A DNA stretch of 64,000 nucleotides from Candidatus Chloroploca asiatica (GCF_002532075.1 NZ_LYXE01000182.1:1-64000); one strand, 5' to 3'. Positions 17,971 to 26,723 are shown, numbered from the stretch's first letter. Translations and numbers: made by a program. The notes: generated from the sequence alone by a model not told the origin.

Positions 17971-19017
17971 CTACCGCTGTCGCGCTGCGTGCAACGCATC
18001 CAACACTTGTGCCGCCGTGTCGTCCCAGGTGGGTAGCTGGGCGACACGGGTGCGGGCTGCTGCCGCCATTTGCGTGCGTTGCGCCGGGTCGTTCAAGAGT
18101 TGGCGCAGCGCCGCGACTAGGTGGGTGAGGTTCCCCGGCGCAGTCAGAATGGCTGCCTCGGGGCCGACCAGGCTGGGAACGGGGCCGACGGCATAGGCGA
18201 TAATCGGGAGCCCATGGGCTAGCGCTTCGGCAAAGACCAGTCCGTACCCTTCGTAGCGTGACGGCAGGACGAACAGGTCGGCGCGGCGATAGGCCGCAAC
18301 CAGTTCGTCGTCACTGATCGGGCCGTGTACGACGATTGAGTCTGTTGGTGCGCGCGCAATGGCGGCTTGGACTGTGCGGGTATAGCCCGGGTCAACGTCG
18401 GTCTCCCCGATCAACTCCAGCCGCGCCCCCTCCGGTGCGGCCTGGCTCCACGCTCGTACCAGGTCGAGAATGCCTTTGCGCGGAATCCACTGGGCAACGC
18501 AGAGCGCCGTCAGGGGGTGTTTGCTGGAACCCTCGGCTGGCGGTGCGGCTAGCGACGTGAGCCGATCGTAGCCGCCGGGTGCGACCGTGATCCGCTCTGG
18601 TGCAACCCCCCGATCTTCAAGGATGTGCCGCCCGTGCTCGCTGACGGTGATTAGCCAGTCGGCCCGTAACAGCGGTGCCTCCAGTTCAAGATCGCCGACA
18701 GACACGCCTTCGGCCCCGGCGACGCTGGGGAGTTCGTGAACCAGCGCTACTAGAGGGCGGACGGCGCGCCAGCGATCGGCCCAGTGGGCGCAGAGGCCGC
18801 GTGCCAGGGCATCAATCAGCAGTAGATCGTAGGCGGTCGGGTCGAAGCCGCCAAGTTTCGGGGCCGCAATGAGCTGCGCAGCGAGATCGGCGCCACTCGG
18901 AACAAGCTCAGTGATGGTAACCCCCCCCTTTTGCAAGCGAGCGAAGATTTCACGGTGGTAGAGGTAGCCACCGGTCATACGTTGGGTGTCACCGACGGTC
19001 AGGCATGCAACATGCAT
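17971..19017 (-). CDS. GT4-family glycosyltransferase
   Basis: 348 residues. The C-terminal GT-B half shows the GT4 donor site: LTALCVAQWIPRKGILDLVR, then ADLFVLPSRYEGYGLVFAEA with the family EX7E glutamates (about residues 257 and 265). The N-terminal TGGYLYHREI fits the acceptor domain. It starts inside the stop codon of the PTPS homolog (TGATG overlap), so the two are translationally coupled. The context suggests glycosylation of a pterin or related heterocycle, as in the pterin glycosides known from phototrophic bacteria. A cell-wall or lipid acceptor is equally possible on sequence alone. The enzyme fold is firm, the substrate is not. Confidence 0.82.
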   Translation of the reverse strand: MHVACLTVGDTQRMTGGYLYHREIFARLQKGGVTITELVPSGADLAAQLIAAPKLGGFDPTAYDLLLIDALARGLCAHWADRWRAVRPLVALVHELPSVAGAEGVSVGDLELEAPLLRADWLITVSEHGRHILEDRGVAPERITVAPGGYDRLTSLAAPPAEGSSKHPLTALCVAQWIPRKGILDLVRAWSQAAPEGARLELIGETDVDPGYTRTVQAAIARAPTDSIVVHGPISDDELVAAYRRADLFVLPSRYEGYGLVFAEALAHGLPIIAYAVGPVPSLVGPEAAILTAPGNLTHLVAALRQLLNDPAQRTQMAAAARTRVAQLPTWDDTAAQVLDALHAARQR

Positions 19018-19391
19018 CAGAACTGATCCTCATAGGCGGCATAGGCATCGGGGTTTTCCCAAATGCGTACCGTAAGGGTGACGATTGGACTGCCCTGCAA
19101 GGCCTGGGCCAGCCGCTGCCAGCAATAGTGGGCCAGGTTTTCGGCTGTCGTATTGATCTGCGCCAGCCCGGGCACATCGGCGAGGTCGCGGTAATGCAGG
19201 TCGTTGACGATGGCATCGAGCGCCGTTTGCAGGCGCGTGATATCGATCAGGGTGCCGTCTGGTTGCAAACGCGGCCCGCGGATCACCACCTCAATGCGGT
19301 AGGTGTGGCCGTGCATACGTGTGGCCGGGCCGAAGTCGCCAACCAGGCGGTGAGCTGCTTCAAAACGGGCACTTACACCAATTTCAAACAT
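19017..19391 (-). CDS. 6-pyruvoyl-tetrahydropterin synthase/QueD homolog lacking the catalytic Cys
   Basis: 124 residues. The zinc-binding histidines of the PTPS/QueD fold are intact: AAHRL (His about 16) and MHGHTY (two His, about 28-30). The family's catalytic cysteine, normally four residues before the HGH in the pattern C-x-R-L-H-G-H, is replaced: the protein reads PATRMHGH. It is not the Glu seen in PTPS-III enzymes either. The LHYRDL segment keeps the downstream His. So it is probably not a standard QueD or PTPS. GAGGGGCAAC just upstream supports the ATG. It is coupled to the glycosyltransferase. Confidence 0.82.
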   Translation of the reverse strand: MFEIGVSARFEAAHRLVGDFGPATRMHGHTYRIEVVIRGPRLQPDGTLIDITRLQTALDAIVNDLHYRDLADVPGLAQINTTAENLAHYCWQRLAQALQGSPIVTLTVRIWENPDAYAAYEDQF

Positions 19392-19428
19392 TGTTGCCCC
19401 TCATGCAATAGCTTGCACATAAGACGGG

Positions 19429-19502
19429 TAGTTTGACGCAAAGGCGCAGAGGCGCGAAGTTTTGATGGATCGGCATGCCCAGCTTTGCGCCTTTGCGTCA
19501 AT
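19429..19502. repeat. GACGCAAAGGCGC palindromic repeat, copy 2 (reverse orientation)
   Basis: AGTTTGACGCAAAGGCGCAG opens and CTTTGCGCCTTTGCGTCAAT closes the copy. Reverse-complemented, it aligns along its whole length, including the GATCCATCAAA spacer, with 16909-16989. Confidence 0.75.
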
Positions 19503-19513
19503 GGTGTTGCCCA

Positions 19514-19621
19514 GGCCCGCCCTTGTCACCCCGAACGAACGTGAGGGGTCTTCCATGACGATCAGTGCAGATTCCTCACTGCGCCTGCGGCTTCGTTCGG
19601 CATGACCGCAGAGGCGTTGCG
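19514..19621. repeat. 108-bp dispersed repeat, copy 1
   Basis: GGCCCGCCCTTGTCACCCCG begins a 108-bp sequence that recurs almost unchanged at 49649-49756. Internal words GAACGAACGTGAGGGGTC and GCGGCTTCGTTCGGCATGAC are partly self-complementary. It has no coding potential. Confidence 0.8.
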
Positions 19622-19685
19622 AACGGTCGAAGCCTGAGCCGGTCGAAGCCCCCTTTGGTATCAAAAAACGTAAGTTACACACTAC

Positions 19686-20705
19686 TCAATTATACCTGAT
19701 GACGACCTGCACGACCTGCTCGGGTTGTGCGTCGATCAGCCGGTAGGCATCGGCGATCCGGGCGAACGGTATGTGATGGCTAATGAGCGGTGCCAGTTGG
19801 AGTTGCGGCAACCAGGCGAGCACCGTCTCCCAGCGCCGACTATGATCCCAGCGCGCTGTCACTTCGGGGCTGAGTTGGCCCACCTGCGACGAGCGCAGGG
19901 TGATCCGTCCGCGGTGAAAATGCCCGCCCAGGTCAAGTTGCACTGGTTTGTGTCCGTACCATGAGCCGACGACCACACTGCCCTCGGGCATGACGCATGC
20001 GATGGCCGTCTGGAGTGCCGCCGGTGAGCCGCTGACTTCAACGGCGAGGTCGGCGCCCCGGCCCCCATTCAGTTCGCGGATCTGCTCTGGAAGCGTCGGC
20101 GCCGGCGCCAGTGCAACGTCGGCACCGACCTGCAACGCCAGCGTGCGCCGCGCCGGGACAGGTTCAACCACAATGATCTGGGCCGCACCGGCTCGTTTGA
20201 GCAACTGCACGACGAGCAACCCGACCACGCCTTGCCCAAAGACGATCGCGGTCTCGCCAAGGTTGATCCGTGCATCGTGAACCAGGTTGATGGCGGTTTC
20301 AGTATTGGCGGCGAAAACGCCCAATTCCGGTGTTAGTTGGGCCGGTAAGCGCCGACAGAGATCAGCCCCGATGCAGAAGTGGCTCTGGTGCGGATGCAGG
20401 GCGAAGACACGATCCCCCGTTGCGAGCGACGTCACCGCTGAACCCACCGCCGTGATTTCGGCGACACAGGCATAGCCGAACTTGATCGGGAAGCCGAAAC
20501 CGCCCGCCAGGGTCGGCAGATCCAGCGGCAACTGCGGGTCTACTTCGCCTCGATAGACCAGCATTTCTGTGCCGTGGCTGATCGCCGACGCGCGTACAAC
20601 GGCCTGCACCTGACCGGGGCCGGGCAGGACCAGCGCCTCGTCACGGAACTCAACCTGGCGAGGTGCGCTGAACCAGGCTGCGCGAGCCGTTGTTGGTGGC
20701 GTCAT
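19686..20705 (-). CDS. Medium-chain dehydrogenase (BchC-like variant, no catalytic zinc ligands evident)
   Basis: 339 residues. The MDR Rossmann fold is clear: VFGQGVVGLLVVQLLKRAGA with GxGxxG (about residues 155-160), followed by IIVVEP. The usual zinc ligand region (ICGTDxH) is replaced by SAISHGTEMLVYRG, the SGTE signature seen in BchC-like and related dehydrogenases without a standard catalytic zinc. It overlaps the RibD-type reductase by four bases and is last in a four-gene operon. It may reduce or oxidise the side chain of the pathway's intermediate. BchC itself is less likely, since no bacteriochlorophyll gene is nearby. Confidence 0.75.
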   Translation of the reverse strand: MTPPTTARAAWFSAPRQVEFRDEALVLPGPGQVQAVVRASAISHGTEMLVYRGEVDPQLPLDLPTLAGGFGFPIKFGYACVAEITAVGSAVTSLATGDRVFALHPHQSHFCIGADLCRRLPAQLTPELGVFAANTETAINLVHDARINLGETAIVFGQGVVGLLVVQLLKRAGAAQIIVVEPVPARRTLALQVGADVALAPAPTLPEQIRELNGGRGADLAVEVSGSPAALQTAIACVMPEGSVVVGSWYGHKPVQLDLGGHFHRGRITLRSSQVGQLSPEVTARWDHSRRWETVLAWLPQLQLAPLISHHIPFARIADAYRLIDAQPEQVVQVVIRYN

Positions 20706-21397
20706 GGCGAACCAGTTTCTGTTGCCGAGCCGACGTGCCGGTAGCGTAGATGGCCTTCGATGATCAGATCAACCCCATAGTGCGTCAGCGTGACTCCTTC
20801 CAGCAGACATGCGTCATCCAGGTGCTCAATGCCCAGGTCGCCAACCGCTGCGATCCCCGTGCCGAGGATCTTCGGGGCCACCGTGAGCGCCAGGCGATCG
20901 GCGAGGCGGTGACGCAACAGGCTGGTGATCAACTGCGCGCCGCCCTCAACCATCAGCGTAGCAATGCCTCGTTCGGCCAGGATCGCGAGCAGGTACGCCA
21001 GATCGACCCGCCCATCAGCCAGGGCCGGCGTCTCGATCAGGGTGACCCCGCATTCGGCAAGCTGCACACGGCGTTGCTGCGGTGCAGCACTGGTACAGGC
21101 GATCAGCGTGCCGACAGCGGCCCCGTCGCGCAGAACGGCTGCGTTGTCTGGTAGCCGCAAGCGGCTATCGACAATCACGCGTAACGGATCGGTACCGGGC
21201 ACCAGGCGTACCGTCAGGCGAGGATCGTCGGCCAGCACCGTACCGACCCCGACCATCAGCGCATCGCTCGCCGCCCGCAGTTCATGGCTGAACCGCAACG
21301 ACTCAGTTCCGCTGATCCACTGCGAGCTGCCGCTACGCGTCGCCAACCGCCCATCGAGGGTCTGCGCATAACTCAGCGTGACAAGTGGGCGGCTCAT
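20702..21397 (-). CDS. RibD C-terminal-type reductase (DHFR fold)
   Basis: 231 residues, only the reductase half of RibD. Diagnostic blocks are SYAQTLDGRLATRSGSSQWI (N-terminus), DALMVGVGTVLADDPRLTVR (about residues 46-65), PLRVIVDSRLRLP and LMVEGGAQL (about 144-152). These bind NADPH and the ribosylamino-pyrimidine or a folate-like substrate. The deaminase half of RibD is absent. Overlaps of four bases with both FolB and the MDR gene give tight coupling. Being next to FolB, it may act as a pterin reductase instead of the riboflavin enzyme. ribA on the opposite strand supplies the substrate type this family uses. Confidence 0.85.
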   Translation of the reverse strand: MSRPLVTLSYAQTLDGRLATRSGSSQWISGTESLRFSHELRAASDALMVGVGTVLADDPRLTVRLVPGTDPLRVIVDSRLRLPDNAAVLRDGAAVGTLIACTSAAPQQRRVQLAECGVTLIETPALADGRVDLAYLLAILAERGIATLMVEGGAQLITSLLRHRLADRLALTVAPKILGTGIAAVGDLGIEHLDDACLLEGVTLTHYGVDLIIEGHLRYRHVGSATETGSP

Positions 21398-21765
21398 CCG
21401 CGCCGCCGTACAATCTCGACGACCGAACCGTCGAGGATCGTATCTTCGAGGCGCACCCAGGGTTTCGTAACCTGCACCTGAACGGCCTGAACGCGGAGAT
21501 GGTCGGCGAGCACAGCAGCGGCGATCCGCTCAGCGACAGCTTCGGTCAACTGCAGCGGCTCACCTTCAACAATCTGGCGCGTGCGCTGGTGAACCTGACT
21601 ATAATCAACCGTCTGCTGCAAATCGTCGGTGCGCCCGGCAGCCTGCAGATCAAGAAAAAGGGTCACATCGACCACGAACTGCTGTCCGAGGCTACGTTCC
21701 TCAGGTCGGGTACCGTGGTAACCGACAAAACGCATGCCGCGTAGATGGATTTTATCGAGTTCCAT
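21394..21765 (-). CDS. folB: Dihydroneopterin aldolase family protein
   Basis: 123 residues, the usual FolB length. The signature FVGYHGTRPEERSLGQQFVV (about residues 13-32), VDYSQVHQRTRQIVEG, the LTEAVAERIA helix and the catalytic lysine in VTKPWVRLEDTI are all present. FolB cleaves or epimerises dihydroneopterin in tetrahydrofolate synthesis. No folP, folK or folE is in the window, and the gene is embedded with RibD-type, MDR and methyltransferase genes, so a non-folate pterin is possible. It overlaps the reductase gene by four bases and the methyltransferase by one. Confidence 0.88.
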   Translation of the reverse strand: MELDKIHLRGMRFVGYHGTRPEERSLGQQFVVDVTLFLDLQAAGRTDDLQQTVDYSQVHQRTRQIVEGEPLQLTEAVAERIAAAVLADHLRVQAVQVQVTKPWVRLEDTILDGSVVEIVRRRG

Positions 21766-22619
21766 TATTCAGCCACCAATCCGTACATCAACGGAATCTT
21801 GGGCACATCATCAGGCGGATAATACCGGCGCTGATCATCAAGCCGCATCCGCGCAAAGGGCTTCTCGCCATTCACATAAAAGAACTCTTGCAAGCGGCGA
21901 ATACGCAGACCCGCAGCGGCGAAGGCACTGACGATCTCGCCGATACCCCAGCGATAGAGATGGCACTGGTGTGGATTGACGAAGTCACGCACACCCTCGG
22001 CGAAACCACCAGGACTGAGCCCGCCGCCGGCGGCCCCGACATAGTCGCCGACACCATCAAGTGTCAGCAACTCTCCACCGTGGGGATAGTTATAACGCAG
22101 CCGCCATTCGGGATCGAACATATTCGACGTCGGATGAAACTCAACCAGCACAAACCGCCCCTCCGGTGCCAGGATCGCCGCCACACCGCTGGCGAAGGTG
22201 GCGAGATCGCGGAGCCAGCAGATCGCCCCATACCCGCAGTAGATCCGATCGAAGGAGAGACCCGCATGGGCCGCTGCGCTCAAATAGGCATACACATCGG
22301 CCTGCACAAAGGTGGCCTGTAAGCCGGTCGCCTCAGCCAGGGAGCGAGCATACGCAATCGCGGCATCGCTCAGATCGACGCCGGTAACAGTCGCCCCAAG
22401 GCGATTGAAGCTCAGGCTCTCGTGGCCGGTATTGCAAAACAGATGCAGCAGACTACGGCCCGTCATCTCGCCGAGCAAGGCCAGTTCTTCCGGAAAGACC
22501 GTCAAGCCACCTGTGCGCAGATAGTGCTGCAACCCCGGCCGATGGCTGGCATGGGCCTCAACCGCCGCATTCCATGAATGCCGATTATGTTCGGCTGCAA
22601 CCCCAGAATCCACCGTCAC
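21765..22619 (-). CDS. Class I SAM-dependent methyltransferase
   Basis: 284 residues. The SAM motif I is a variant, LLHLFCNTGHESLSF (about residues 56-70), followed by TGVDLSDAAIAYA (motif II). DVYAYL and a post-motif FDRIYCGYGAICWL complete the fold. It lacks nucleic-acid-binding extensions and resembles small-molecule methyltransferases. It is the first gene of the minus-strand operon MTase-FolB-RibD-type-MDR, with one-base overlap into folB. A methylated pterin or a related heterocycle is the plausible product from context. The ATG at 22619 was taken because no better start follows. Confidence 0.75.
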   Translation of the reverse strand: MTVDSGVAAEHNRHSWNAAVEAHASHRPGLQHYLRTGGLTVFPEELALLGEMTGRSLLHLFCNTGHESLSFNRLGATVTGVDLSDAAIAYARSLAEATGLQATFVQADVYAYLSAAAHAGLSFDRIYCGYGAICWLRDLATFASGVAAILAPEGRFVLVEFHPTSNMFDPEWRLRYNYPHGGELLTLDGVGDYVGAAGGGLSPGGFAEGVRDFVNPHQCHLYRWGIGEIVSAFAAAGLRIRRLQEFFYVNGEKPFARMRLDDQRRYYPPDDVPKIPLMYGLVAE

Positions 22620-22716
22620 GCGTTCTCCTCGTCTTCGCTATGGTCGATAAGCATCAGCATAACTTCATTGTACCACTGATGTGTTAGGCAATCCGAATTG
22701 CCGCCTTTACTCATGT

Positions 22717-22791
22717 TATACTACCAACACGAAGAAGCCACAATGCAAGGTGGTGAGTGGTTTCGGCTCTGCCGAAACCACTCACCACCTT
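22717..22791 (+). promoter_or_regulatory. -10 box and perfect 21-bp leader hairpin before the SDR gene
   Basis: TATACT (22717-22722) is a likely -10 box. AAGGTGGTGAGTGGTTTCGG plus C (22747-22767), loop TCT, then its exact complement (22771-22791) form a 21-bp stem 24 bases before the SDR ATG. The stem ends just ahead of the GGAG ribosome site, so it would sit in the mRNA leader. It could be an attenuator, an mRNA stabiliser or a dimeric-repressor operator. Confidence 0.6.
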
Positions 22792-22815
22792 ATCTCTCTA
22801 TAGGAGTTTTCAACG

Positions 22816-23769
22816 ATGAGCCGGAAATGGACCCAATTGGATATCCCTGATCTTACCGCTAAAGTCGTCGTTATTACCGGTGCCAACAGTGGCCTGGGCT
22901 TTGAGTCGGCGCGCACGCTGGCGTCGAAGGGTGCGACGATCGTGATGGCAGTGCGCACGCCGGCCAAAGGCGAACAGGCTCGCGCCGAGATTCTCAAAGC
23001 TCATCCGAGCGCGGTCATCGAGGTGATGCGGCTCGATATGGCCGACCTGAGCTCGGTGCGTGAGTTTGCCGATGCCTTTGTGGCGAAGTATGAGCGCCTC
23101 GATATTCTGTTGAACAATGCAGGTCTGATGGCGATCCCGCGTCAAGAGACGGTTGATGGCTTTGAGATGCAACTGGGGGTGAATCATCTCGGCCATTTTG
23201 CGCTGACTGGGCATCTGATCGCTACGCTTGTGAAGACCCCGAAGGCGCGGATTCATAATGTCTCTAGTAGCGCCAACTTTGCCGGGCGCATCAACTTCGA
23301 CGATTTGATGGGCAAGCGCAACTATGGGCGTTGGGAGGCCTATGGCCAGAGTAAGCTCGCGAATATCTTTTTTACGTTTGAGCTGCAAAAACGATTACAC
23401 GCAGCCGGGTTTGATACGATCACCAACACATCGCATCCAGGCCTGGTGATAGGGAACCTGCAAGAGAACAGTGTCGCGCAGTCGGGGACGCAGCTGGAGG
23501 CGCTCCTCTATCGGGTGATCCAGCCCATCCTGGCTCAGGATATTCACATGGGCGTATTGCCGATGCTCTATGGCATGACCGCACCCGACGCCAAGGGTGG
23601 TGTCTTCTACGGCCCCGAGACGTTCAATATGCGGGGCTACCCTGCCGAGCAAAAAGCCAACAAGGCCGCCTATGATGCGGCAGCCCTCACGCGCTTCTGG
23701 GAAGTCTCCGAGCAACTGACGGGGGTACGGTACGCTGTGCTGGATAAGGTGGCAACGACGGAGCTGTAG
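22816..23769 (+). CDS. Short-chain dehydrogenase (retinol dehydrogenase/WWOX-like)
   Basis: 317 residues. The NAD(P) site TGANSGLGFESARTLASKG (about residues 20-38), NNAGLMAIP (about 97-105), the catalytic Ser in IHNVSSSANFAG (about 150) and the YGQSKLANIFF tetrad (Tyr/Lys, about 176 and 180) are intact. The long C-terminal region (GPETFNMRGYPAEQKANKAA) is typical of the RDH11-14/WWOX-like branch. AGGAGTTTTC precedes the ATG. The leader hairpin suggests regulation. It is convergent with the frameshifted regulator, separated by seven bases. The substrate is not predictable. Confidence 0.85.
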   Translation: MSRKWTQLDIPDLTAKVVVITGANSGLGFESARTLASKGATIVMAVRTPAKGEQARAEILKAHPSAVIEVMRLDMADLSSVREFADAFVAKYERLDILLNNAGLMAIPRQETVDGFEMQLGVNHLGHFALTGHLIATLVKTPKARIHNVSSSANFAGRINFDDLMGKRNYGRWEAYGQSKLANIFFTFELQKRLHAAGFDTITNTSHPGLVIGNLQENSVAQSGTQLEALLYRVIQPILAQDIHMGVLPMLYGMTAPDAKGGVFYGPETFNMRGYPAEQKANKAAYDAAALTRFWEVSEQLTGVRYAVLDKVATTEL

Positions 23770-23776
23770 AAGTTCC

Positions 23777-26723
23777 TTACGCCACCTCGCGCTGGAGGGC
23801 TGCCCGCGCCCGATCAAGGACAGCGCTGGCGAGTCGTTCCAAGGCGGCGGGTTCGAGGCTGGCGGCGGTGCCCTCACTCCAGAACACGGCGCACTGCTCA
23901 ACGCTCAGTGCGCCCCGCAACTCAGCCAGCCAGGCCTGGTGGGCCTCGCGGTAGACCGGCCAGACCGGGGCCTCGATCACCTCGCCCAGGTGCTCGGCGG
24001 CGGCGGCCAGGCAGGCCGCGTCTTCGACATAACCCTGGCGCTGCGCCAACACGGCGATCCCGCGCAGGCAGAGCAACAGCCCGTAGCGGTCGGCGTGCTC
24101 GGCGTACCACGCCAGGCAGTCGGCGTAGATCGCTGCCGCCTCGTCAACCTCGCCGAGACTGGTGAGGAGGCGCGCTCGTAGGCAGCGGGCTTCAAAAATC
24201 CAAGCTTGGTCGATGGGGTAACCCTGTCCTCCTATTTCGCCGAGCTTGAGCCCCGCGGTCATCAGGATCAGACTGTGCTGCTTGTCACCGCGCAGATCGG
24301 CGATCAGCGCTAGCCCGTGTGCGGCAACCGATGGCAGTGCGAACGCCCTGCTCCTTCGGGGGGACGTCCAGGCTTGCGCTGCGCTGCCTCAAGAAGTGCG
24401 CTTCGGCCTCCACCACATCGCCACGGGCAAGTGCGTGAAGCCCGAGCGAGCTCTCGGTTTTTGGTTCCCAGTGCCAGGGGCTCAGTAAGATCTCACTTTT
24501 GATCCGGTTGGCCCGTTCCAGTTGGGCTGCAGCCTCGTCGAGCCGGCCGCGCCGCAGGTTGACCATACCTAGTCGCTGGCTCACCAGGGCGATGCTATCG
24601 CGATCACTGTACTGCTCATAGATCGCGAGGCTCGCCGCGAGGCTGTCCGCCGCCGCCGGGTGACTCCCCTCGGCGAAGTAGCACATCCCCAACCCAAGGC
24701 GGAACCAGGCTGCACTCCAGTGGTCGCCGGTCGCCTCGCAGAGCGCAAGCCCCTCGTGCACGACTTCCCAGGTGCGCGCATAGTCACCCATGAACCAGCG
24801 GAGCTGGGCAAGATAGGCCAGGGCCCGAGTCTTGCCCCAGGTATCGCCGCAGGCTTGAAAGCGCTCCAGCGCACCCTCCAGGTGCACGAGCATGGCTCCA
24901 TAGTCCTCCTGCGTCCACCCCTCATCACCAAGGCCGAGCATGGCGTAGGCCTGGGCTTGTTGATCATCCCCGGCGACAGCCAGCAGTTCGTCGAAGTAGT
25001 GCCGCGCTACCGGGTCGCGGCGCACCTGCGCCAGGCGCCCGGCCCAGAACAGCGCGCGGTGGCGTGCGGAGTCGACGGGCAGCCCCGCCGTCTGCTCCAG
25101 GCTGCCCCGCAGCAACTGGAAGCCCTCCAGGATATGCGAGCGCATCAGCCAGAAGAGTCCGCAGGCCCCCGCGAACTGGAGCCCAACGACGGCCTGGCCG
25201 CTCTCTGTCGCCCAGTCTAGGGCTGCGCGCAGGTTATCCTCCTCGGCAGCGAGCCGTTGGTACCAGGCAAACTGCTCGTGCCCGCGCAGCCCCCGGTCAC
25301 CCGCCTCGGCAAGCGCGATCATCATCGCCAGGTGTCGGTCACGCGTTGCTGCCAGTTCCTTGCACCGCGCCAGTTGCTCCTCGGCGTACTGGCGCGCCAA
25401 CTCGTGGAGTTCATAACGGCCCGCCGATCCGCGCCGCAGCAAGGTCTTGTCGATCAAGGTGGCGAGCATCGGAAGCGGTGCGTCGGCAACCGCAACCGCT
25501 TGCTCGGCAGTGAAACCACCCCGAAAGACGGCGCAGCGCTCGAGGGCTACCCGTTCGTGTTCGGTAAGCAGCTGCCACGAGTGGGCAAAGACGACGCGCA
25601 TGCTGGCGTGACGCCCGGCGACCGTTGGCGCTGCCGCCGCGAGCAGGTCGATACCCCTGGCAAGTTCGCGGGCAATCTCGGACGGGCTCAAGGTTCGCAC
25701 CCAGCTCGCGGCCAGTTCGATCGCCAAGGGCAAGCCCTCAACCAGTCGGCAGATCGCGGCGATCGCTGGCAGTTCCTCCGGACTGATCGGCGCACCGGCT
25801 CGAGTGCGGCGCGCCCAGTGCGTGAAGAGCGCCACCGCCGGCCAGTCCTCGAGCGAAGGAAGCGGGAGGCGGGAAGGGAGGTCAGGGCGATCAACCGCGT
25901 CCCTGCCCAAATGATCCAGCGTGGCGGCCTGATCTTGCACGAACGTCGTGCCGCCAGGCGGCGGAACGGCCAGGCCGTGCAGATCGAAGACCCACTCGGC
26001 CGAGAGGTGGAGCCGTTCACGCGAGGTGACGAGCAATTGAACACCGGTGGCAGTGACAAGCAACTCCTGCAGCCAGGGAGTCGCCGCACGCAACTGCTCG
26101 ATATTATCCAGCACGAGCAGCAACTGCCGGTGGTGGAGCCAGGCCAGCACCTGGGTACCCGGGTCGGGCTCGGGCGCGAGGCCAACACCGAGGGCGACCG
26201 CAATCGCCTGGGGCAGCAGGGCCGCATCGGTAACCGGAGCCAGGGGAACGAGGCTGATGCCGTCGGCGTAACGGCCACCCACCTCTTCAGCGAGGGCCAG
26301 GGCCAGGCGCGACTTGCCACTGCCGCCGGGGCCAAGAATGGTGAGCAGCCGAACCTGGGGGTCGGCGAGCAGATCCTGCAGCGCGGCGAGCTCGGCCTTG
26401 CGCCCAAGCAGAGGGAGGTTCGAGAAGGGGCCGATCGGTGAAGGCTGAGGCGCTGGCGTGATCAGCGGCGTAGAGGACGCTTCATTGGGGTGGGGGAAAC
26501 GTGTCCCGACGAGGGCAAGAAAAGCGTCGCGTTCATCGCCGACGAGGGCAAGCACCGTAGCGATCTGCTCGGCAAGGTGACGCGAAGGTTGGCGCGCACC
26601 GGTCTCCAACTTCTTGACCGTATCGAGCGAGCAGAAAGCACGCTGGCTTAGCTCACGCTGGGTCACCCCACGGCTGCGGCGGACTCGCCGCATCGCCTGG
26701 TTGAAGCGCTCCGGGGGACTCAT
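23777..26723 (-). pseudogene. XRE-HTH/NB-ARC/TPR regulator, interrupted by a frameshift
   Basis: Two minus-strand frames make one protein of about 970 residues. From 26723: an XRE helix-turn-helix (RRSRGVTQRELSQRAFCSLD), then an NB-ARC ATPase (ILGPGGSGKSRLALALAEEV Walker A, LLLVLDNIEQ Walker B) and TPR repeats. Near 24330-24365 the frame breaks, and the continuation lies in another frame down to 23777 (SVAAHGLALIADLRGDKQHS leads into it). A G6 run at 24358-24363 is the probable indel site. It is either a real pseudogene or a sequencing error, and programmed slippage is less likely. ATG 26723 is preferred because GAGGAACTG lies just upstream. Confidence 0.75.

Larger units (their letters stand above)
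19392..19685. other. Repeat-filled gap splitting the pterin-like gene set
   Basis: No gene. It holds the palindromic repeat (19429-19502) and the 108-bp repeat (19514-19621) and then a GCCTGAGCCGGTCGAAGCC word. It separates the PTPS-glycosyltransferase pair from the MDR dehydrogenase end of the upstream operon. Confidence 0.6.

Noticed and set aside
24330-24370. Programmed ribosomal frameshift in the XRE/NB-ARC regulator
   Set aside because: No slippery heptamer or downstream pseudoknot was recognised. An indel in the G6 run is simpler. Kept as pseudogene with sequencing doubt.
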